A DNA stretch of 64,000 nucleotides, taken from NCBI GenBank assembly GCA_036501425.1, contig DASYAI010000032.1:124001-188000 (forward strand), in the 5' to 3' direction. The notes under the pieces were generated by a model. The model was not told the DNA's origin, did not search any database, and was given only the letters and a program-made list of their open reading frames with translations. This stretch comes from DATKRB01 sp036501425 (lineage in GTDB: Bacteria > Actinomycetota > Acidimicrobiia > Acidimicrobiales > RAAP-2). Each line of letters begins with the position of its first letter. Position 1 is the first letter of the stretch. Shown piece by piece: positions 59,219 to 64,000 of this stretch. The position numbers and the translations under genes are program-made.

Positions 59219-61137
59219 CCCTCTCGCCGGCGCAGCCGACGGGCGACCACTCCTTTGACCCGTCGGCGCGCTGGTTCCAGCACGCCGTCTTCTACGAGGT
59301 CTTCATCCGCGGCTTCTACGACCGCAACGACGACGGGGTGGGGGACCTGCAGGGCCTGCGCGAGAAGCTGGACTACCTCGAGTGGCTGGGTGTGGACTGC
59401 CTGTGGCTGCTGCCGTTCTACCCGTCCCCGATGCGCGACGGCGGGTACGACATCGCCGACTTCTTCAACGTCCACCCCGACTACGGGACGCTCGGCGAGC
59501 TGATCGGCCTGCTCGAGGACGCCCACCGCCGGGGCATCCGGGTGATCGCCGACCTGATCATGAACCACACCAGCGACCAGCACCCGTGGTTCGTCGAGTC
59601 CCGCTCCAGCCGGACCAACCCCCGCGCCGACTGGTACGTGTGGAACGACGACGACCAGCGGTGGCCCGAGGCGCGGGTGGTCTTCACCGACGTTGAGCGC
59701 TCCAACTGGACCTGGGACGACGGTCGCCAGCAGTACTACTGGCACCGCTTCTACTCCCACCAGCCCGACCTCAACTACGACAACCCCGAGGTCGCCGACA
59801 CCATGATCGACCTGGTCCGCTTCTGGTTGGACCTGGGCTTCGACGGCTTCCGGCTCGACGCCGTGCCGTACCTGTTCCAGCGCGACGGCACCGCCGGCGA
59901 GCACCTCCCCGAGACCCACCTCTACATCCGCCGGATCCGCAAGCAGCTCGAGGCGGACTACCCGGGCCGGATCCTGCTGGCCGAGGCCAACGGCTGGCCG
60001 GCGGACGTGGCGGATTACTTCGGCGAGGGCGACGAGTGCCACCTGTGCTTCCACTTCCCGTTGATGCCCCGGCTCTTCATGGCCGTCCGCCGCGAGCAGC
60101 GGTACCCGATCACCGAGATCCTCAGCCAGACCCCCACCCTGCCCGCCGGCTGCCAGTGGGCCATCTTCCTGCGGAACCACGACGAGCTCACGCTCGAGCA
60201 GGTGAGCGACGAGGAGCGGGACTACCTCTTCGCCGAGTACGCGAAGGATCCCCGCATGAAGCGGCACATGGGGATCGGGCGCCGCCTCGCCCCGCTGCTC
60301 GACGGCGACCGCCGGCTGGCCGAGCTGCTCTACTCGATGCTGCTGTCGCTGCCCGGCAGCCCGGTGATCTACTACGGCGACGAGCTGCTCATGGGGGACA
60401 ACATCTACCTGGGGGACCGCGACTCGGTCCGCACCCCGATGCAGTGGTCCCCGGACCGCAACGGGGGGTTCTCCAAGGCCGACTTCGCGCAGCTCTACCT
60501 GCCGCCGTCGATGGACCCGGTCTACGGGTTCGGGGCGGTCAACGCCGAGGCCCAGCTCCGCAACCCCGGCTCGTTCCTGCACTGGCTGCGGGGGATGCTG
60601 GTCGAACGGCGGGGGCTGCCCGTCCTCGGGGCGGGCGAGATGGAGCTGATCTCGTGCCCCAACCCCTCGGTGCTGGCGTACGTGCGTTCGGGCGAGGTGG
60701 CCGACGTGCTCGATCCCGGGCCGGGCGGCGCTCCGGCCGGGCCCTCGAGCGGGCCGACCGGGGCGGCGACGTACCCGGTGCCGATCGACGGCATCGGGGT
60801 GCCCGACGACCTCCGGCCGCCCGGCACCGCCGGCTGGCAGCACTGGGACGAGCAACCGAGCGGGGTCCGCACGCTGCCGGCGGGGAACGAGGGACCGGGG
60901 GTCGCATCGGTGCACCGGTCCCAGGCGGTCCTCTGCGTGCACAACCTCAGCCGGTTCGCCCAGCCCGCCGAGCTGGTGCTCGGCCGATGGGCGGGCTACA
61001 CGCCGATCGAGGTCCTGGGCCGGGTGCCGTTTTCAGTCATCGGCGACGAGCCGTACCACGTGACGCTCGGGCCCTATGGCTATCTGTGGTTCGACCTGGT
61101 CGAGAGCCCGCCGGTCCCCGAGGACCTGTTGCCATGA
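59215..61137 (+). CDS. treS: Trehalose synthase / maltose alpha-D-glucosyltransferase
   Basis: TreS interconverts maltose and trehalose and, with maltokinase, feeds the GlgE pathway of alpha-glucan synthesis. The 640-aa product is a GH13 enzyme: QHAVFYEVFIRGFYDRNDDG, MNHTSDQHPWFVESR, the nucleophile in GFDGFRLDAVPYLFQ, the acid in AEANGWPADV and the NHDELTLEQV motif. The C-terminal beta domain is interrupted at about residues 500-565 by a Gly/Pro-rich segment of about 60 residues. GTG 59215 is coupled to the gene before. The stop overlaps the kinase start (ATGA at 61134-61137). Confidence 0.93.
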   Translation: MTLSPAQPTGDHSFDPSARWFQHAVFYEVFIRGFYDRNDDGVGDLQGLREKLDYLEWLGVDCLWLLPFYPSPMRDGGYDIADFFNVHPDYGTLGELIGLLEDAHRRGIRVIADLIMNHTSDQHPWFVESRSSRTNPRADWYVWNDDDQRWPEARVVFTDVERSNWTWDDGRQQYYWHRFYSHQPDLNYDNPEVADTMIDLVRFWLDLGFDGFRLDAVPYLFQRDGTAGEHLPETHLYIRRIRKQLEADYPGRILLAEANGWPADVADYFGEGDECHLCFHFPLMPRLFMAVRREQRYPITEILSQTPTLPAGCQWAIFLRNHDELTLEQVSDEERDYLFAEYAKDPRMKRHMGIGRRLAPLLDGDRRLAELLYSMLLSLPGSPVIYYGDELLMGDNIYLGDRDSVRTPMQWSPDRNGGFSKADFAQLYLPPSMDPVYGFGAVNAEAQLRNPGSFLHWLRGMLVERRGLPVLGAGEMELISCPNPSVLAYVRSGEVADVLDPGPGGAPAGPSSGPTGAATYPVPIDGIGVPDDLRPPGTAGWQHWDEQPSGVRTLPAGNEGPGVASVHRSQAVLCVHNLSRFAQPAELVLGRWAGYTPIEVLGRVPFSVIGDEPYHVTLGPYGYLWFDLVESPPVPEDLLP

Positions 61138-62426
61138 GCGGGCCGGGGGGCATGATGCTCGAGCTGACCGAGGACCGCCGCGCGCCCCTGGCACGCCTGG
61201 TCGCCGCCTGGGCGACCCGCCGGGCTGCCGAAGCGGCCGAGCGGGGGCCGGCCGAGCGTCGGGCGGCCGAGGAGGTGGACGTCGAAGAGGTGGAGGTCCT
61301 GCGCTCGGGCAGGCCGGCGCTGCTCGACGTGCTGGCCAAGGTCGACGGGCGTTCCGTGCACGCCGTGCTCGGCGTCCGCTCCGGGGAGGGCGGGCAGGCG
61401 ACGGCGCCGGCGGCCGAGGACGGCCTCGGCCTCCTGCAGGACGACGACGGGCTGGCGGTGGTGATCGACGCCGCCCGCGACGCCCAGCTGGCGCCCCTGG
61501 TGCTCGAGGCGGTGACCGGGGAGAGCTCGGCGCGCGAGTCGGCGGTTGTCGTGAGCGACGACGAGGACGCCACGGTGCTCGAGTTCGACGACTGCTCGCT
61601 GACGGTCTTCTCGTCGCTCACCTCGGGGCCCGACCCGGCGGTCGAGCTCCTGCTGGCGCTGGACGAGGCCGGCTTCAACCACCTGGCGGCGCCGCTCGCC
61701 GTGTGGCGGCGCCGGGGACACGACCTGGGCGTGGTGCAGGAGCTGCTGGCGGGCAGCGCCGGCGGCTGGGCGCTCGCGCTGACCTCGCTGCGGGACCTCT
61801 ACGGGTCGGGCGGGCCGCCCGAGGAGGCCGGCGGCGACTTCGGGCCCGAGGCCCAGGCCCTCGGCACCATGACCGCCCGGATGCACCTGGCCCTCGATCG
61901 CGCCTTCGGCCGCCACGAGGTCCCGGTGGCCGGGTGGGGCGAGCAGGTGGGCGCGATGGTCGAGGAGCTGGCCCCGGCGCTCCTCGACGACCCGTCGGCC
62001 GCCGCCGCGCTCGAGGCGGTGGTCGGCTCCGCCGACGTCGGGGTGGAGCTGCGGACCCACGGCGACTTCCACCTGGGGCGGACGGCCCGGACCGATCTGG
62101 GCTGGGTGGTCTCGGACTGCCGGCCCGGCGGCCAGCCCCCCGGGGCGACCCAGCCGACGCTCCGTTCGCCCCTGGCCGACGTGGCCGACATGCTCTGGTC
62201 CATGCATCACGTCTCGACGGTCGCCGCCACCGAGCGCGACGCGACGGGCCGGGCGGGGTTGGCCCCGCTGGCCCAGGCGTGGGCGAGCCGTAACCGCTTC
62301 GCCTTTTTGGAGGCCTACCTGGCGCAGCCGGGGATCGAGGACCTGGTGTCCCACGACCGGGCGACCGTCCGCCGCCTGGTGGCCCTCTTCGAGCTCGAGC
62401 GGGCCGTGCTCACCGGCGGCCACTGA
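61134..62426 (+). CDS. Maltokinase-like protein (Pep2/Mak family)
   Basis: Maltokinase makes maltose 1-phosphate for GlgE. The 430-aa product directly follows treS, as in many actinobacteria, and has a kinase-like fold: an N-terminal cap, LLALDEAGFNHLAAPLAVW, VVQELLAGSAGGWALAL and the catalytic loop RTHGDFHLGR. The metal-binding region reads VVSDCRPGGQPP where maltokinases usually have DFEGEP, so the Asp is kept but the acidic pair after it is lost. Activity is therefore uncertain. ATG 61134 overlaps the treS stop. Confidence 0.8.
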   Translation: MSGPGGMMLELTEDRRAPLARLVAAWATRRAAEAAERGPAERRAAEEVDVEEVEVLRSGRPALLDVLAKVDGRSVHAVLGVRSGEGGQATAPAAEDGLGLLQDDDGLAVVIDAARDAQLAPLVLEAVTGESSARESAVVVSDDEDATVLEFDDCSLTVFSSLTSGPDPAVELLLALDEAGFNHLAAPLAVWRRRGHDLGVVQELLAGSAGGWALALTSLRDLYGSGGPPEEAGGDFGPEAQALGTMTARMHLALDRAFGRHEVPVAGWGEQVGAMVEELAPALLDDPSAAAALEAVVGSADVGVELRTHGDFHLGRTARTDLGWVVSDCRPGGQPPGATQPTLRSPLADVADMLWSMHHVSTVAATERDATGRAGLAPLAQAWASRNRFAFLEAYLAQPGIEDLVSHDRATVRRLVALFELERAVLTGGH

Positions 62427-62431
62427 GCACC

Positions 62432-62457
62432 GGCCGGCGGGCGGTGGCCTGCCGGCC
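62432..62457. terminator. Inverted repeat between convergent kinase and galT genes
   Basis: GGCCGGC and GCCGGCC form a 7-bp stem with a 12-base loop in the 42-base gap between the two stop codons. Confidence 0.45.
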
Positions 62458-62468
62458 GGGAGTCGGCC

Positions 62469-63455
62469 TCAGCGGGCGAGGGCCGCCACCCGCAGATGGC
62501 CGGCGGCGTCCTCGGGGGCCACCACGTTGATGGCCACGCCGGTGCCCATCTCGAAGCCGGCCCGGGTGGTCACCTTCGGCCAGACGTGGGCGTGCCAGTG
62601 GAACGGCTCGTTCACCCGGTACGGCGCCGAGTGGAAGACCAGGTTGTAGGCGACGTCGCCCACCTGCTCGCGCAGCTGGCCGAGGCAGGTCCGCAGGGCC
62701 CGACCGACCGACACGAGGTCCTCGGTGGCGCTCCGGTAGAGGTGGGGTGAGTGGCCCCGGGGCATGACCAACATCTCGTAGGGCACGGCGCTCCAGAACG
62801 GGCAGACCACCATGACCCGGTCGTCGGCGTAGACGACCCGATGCCCGACCGACTCCTCGGCGTCGATGGTGGTGCACAGCAGGCAGCTGCCGGCGAAGCG
62901 GGCGAAGCGGGCCTGCTCCTCGGCGAGCTCCCGCGGCACGAACGACATGCCCAAGAGCTGCCCGTGGGGATGCTCGAGAGAGGCGCCGGCCTCGCGGCCC
63001 GAGTTGACGATCGCCTGGGTGTACCGGAGGTTGGGGCGCTGGGAATGCTCCTCGATCCGATCCCGCAGGGCCGCCATCACCAGGCCGGACTGCTCGTCGG
63101 AGAGCATCGACCACGACGCCTCGTGCTCGGGCGACAGGATCAGGATCTCGTGGATGCCGCCTGCGGTGGCCTGGGTGAACACCGGTCCCCGGTTGGCCAC
63201 CACGAAGGGCTCGTCGCCCGCGAACGCCGGGTAGAGGTTGGGCACGACCCGCACCAGCCAACCCCCGCTCGGGCCGTAGGTCTCGAGCGCCGGGGGACTG
63301 CTCTCCTCGTTGCCGGGGCAGAAGGGGCACGGCCGGCTGGTGTCGTCCTGGACCGGGTGCTCGGAGGGGACGGCGAAGGCGAACGGTCGGTCGGCCCGGC
63401 CCTGGCTGACGACGACCCATCGACCCGAGAGGGGGTCGAGGCGGAGCTGGTTCAT
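62469..63455 (-). CDS. galT: Galactose-1-phosphate uridylyltransferase family protein
   Basis: GalT exchanges UMP between UDP-glucose and galactose 1-phosphate. The 328-aa product has the zinc motif RPCPFCPGNE, the active-site HPHGQLLGMSFVP with the nucleotidylated histidine, and the C-terminal HWHAHVWPK zinc/active-site segment. It fits the compact GalT form and could also act on another sugar phosphate, because no gal genes adjoin. ATG 63455 gives MNQLRLDPLSGRWVVVSQGR, the typical start. An open frame extends 41 codons further upstream with shadow-like composition. Confidence 0.9.
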   Translation of the reverse strand: MNQLRLDPLSGRWVVVSQGRADRPFAFAVPSEHPVQDDTSRPCPFCPGNEESSPPALETYGPSGGWLVRVVPNLYPAFAGDEPFVVANRGPVFTQATAGGIHEILILSPEHEASWSMLSDEQSGLVMAALRDRIEEHSQRPNLRYTQAIVNSGREAGASLEHPHGQLLGMSFVPRELAEEQARFARFAGSCLLCTTIDAEESVGHRVVYADDRVMVVCPFWSAVPYEMLVMPRGHSPHLYRSATEDLVSVGRALRTCLGQLREQVGDVAYNLVFHSAPYRVNEPFHWHAHVWPKVTTRAGFEMGTGVAINVVAPEDAAGHLRVAALAR

Positions 63456-63602
63456 GGGCGCCGTGACGCCTACTCGTGCGGTGCGATCATCTGGCGGAGC
63501 CCCCGGCTCTGCGGCGCGCCCGGTGCGCGTCATCGGTCGCCTCCCACGGTACCCCTTGGAGGGGGACCTGAGGTACATCCCTCGTCGAGTCCCTGCAGGT
63601 CA

Positions 63603-63635
63603 CCGTGCCCGAGGGCCCGGGCGCCCCGGGCACGG
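63603..63635. promoter_or_regulatory. Inverted repeat upstream of the last gene
   Basis: CCGTGCCCG (63603-63611) and CGGGCACGG (63627-63635) are a perfect 9-bp inverted repeat with a 15-base GC-rich centre. It ends 24 bases before ATG 63660, around the expected -35, and could be an operator or a hairpin. CAGAAT (63649-63654) lies 5 bases before the start. The rest of the 204-base gap after galT shows nothing. Confidence 0.45.
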
Positions 63636-63659
63636 GCCCCGTCCCAGCCAGAATGGGCC

Positions 63660-64000
63660 ATGGCCGCCGCGAGCACTCCGACCGGCCCGGCCTTCGACGT
63701 CGTGCTGCTCGCCCACGTGGCCTGCACCCTGATCGCTCTGCTGACCATCGTCGTGAGTTGGGTCCAGGCGCGGCGGCTCGTCGTCGCGGTCGGGCCACCC
63801 GACGGGGGACCGGCCGGTCGGGGACCGGTCGAGGGGGGGCGAGCTCGTCGGGCGCCGAGCAGCCGGGCGGGCCGGGCGCCGGACGGCCCCGAGATCCTGG
63901 CGACGGCGGTGTCGCTGCGCCGGTATTACGGTGCCGGCACCAACTGGATCGGTCGGACCCTCCACGCCGTGCCGGTGCTGGGCTTCGTGCTCCTGGCGCT
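63660..64000 (+). CDS. Membrane protein of unknown function (partial, cut by window end)
   Basis: From ATG 63660 the frame is open to the end of the window (113 codons). It shows a hydrophobic helix (about 14-33, VVLLAHVACTLIALLTIVVS), a short Gly/Arg/Pro-rich cytoplasmic loop and YYGAGTNWIGRTLHAVPVLGFVLLAL leading into a second helix. The helix-loop-helix layout with a conserved-looking His in the first helix could be a small heme-binding or DUF2269-like membrane protein, but I cannot identify it. The CAGAAT element before it supports the start. Confidence 0.65.
   Translation, partial: MAAASTPTGPAFDVVLLAHVACTLIALLTIVVSWVQARRLVVAVGPPDGGPAGRGPVEGGRARRAPSSRAGRAPDGPEILATAVSLRRYYGAGTNWIGRTLHAVPVLGFVLLA

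Overview
The window is chromosomal DNA from a very GC-rich actinobacterium, most likely a member of the Acidimicrobiia or a close relative. This is an inference. The supporting signs are a WhiB protein beside a PdtaS-type kinase, the MSMEG_4193/DUF3090/SCO1664 trio, DUF3107, a pair of ArsA-like ATPases, System I (Ccm) cytochrome c maturation, which most other actinobacteria replace with ResB/CcsA, and a secreted protein built of GYWLVAxDGGIFxFGDA repeats of the kind common in Acidimicrobiia. I see no insertion sequence, prophage, CRISPR array or rRNA. One tRNA gene is present.

Layout. 1-5510: cytochrome c maturation operon (ccmB, ccmE, ccmF, ccmG, ccmH, TPR protein). 5568-8896: Fe-S module of cysteine desulfurase, a SufR-like repressor and the divergent Mrp/ApbC ATPase. 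8964-15515: dGTPase, DUF3107, ArsA pair, PHP phosphatase, PdtaS kinase and WhiB1. 15861-17607: electron transfer flavoprotein. 17711-28206: housekeeping and DNA repair genes in alternating orientation (conserved trio, UdgB, FrhB-like protein, Fpg, Bcp, DEAD-box helicase, PIG-L deacetylase, aconitase). 28369-29826: secreted repeat/CHAP protein. 29917-57247: a long co-directional block whose order (argS, lysA, hom, thrC, rho, rpmE, prfA, prmC, sua5, wecA, atp operon, murA) matches the M. tuberculosis Rv1292-Rv1315 region. It is interrupted here by a phoU/VOC/ArsR/SRPBCC/tRNA-Arg block, by rpiB and glyA, and by glpX, and it lacks thrB. 57244-64000: MeaB GTPase, enoyl-CoA hydratase, trehalose synthase, maltokinase-like protein, GalT and the start of a membrane protein.

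The genes are packed tightly, with many ATGA/GTGA stop-start overlaps that imply translational coupling. Many first genes of transcription units have no ribosome binding site. Instead a TAnnnT-type -10 element sits about 5-9 bases before the start codon, which indicates widespread leaderless transcription. Regulatory sites readable by eye include a perfect CRP-type palindrome before whiB1, three 11-bp direct repeats resembling a PHO box before phoU, a palindrome on the promoter of the ArsR operon, and a pyrimidine-rich leader before rho.

The most unusual protein features are an ATP synthase delta subunit with a duplicated N-terminal domain, a MurA with Asp in place of the catalytic Cys (predicted fosfomycin resistance), and repeat-rich in-frame insertions in several core proteins (Fpg, MeaB, AtpC, TreS, Rho). 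I did not find a clearly new multi-gene system such as a defence island or biosynthetic cluster. The window is mainly core genome with several points worth checking.
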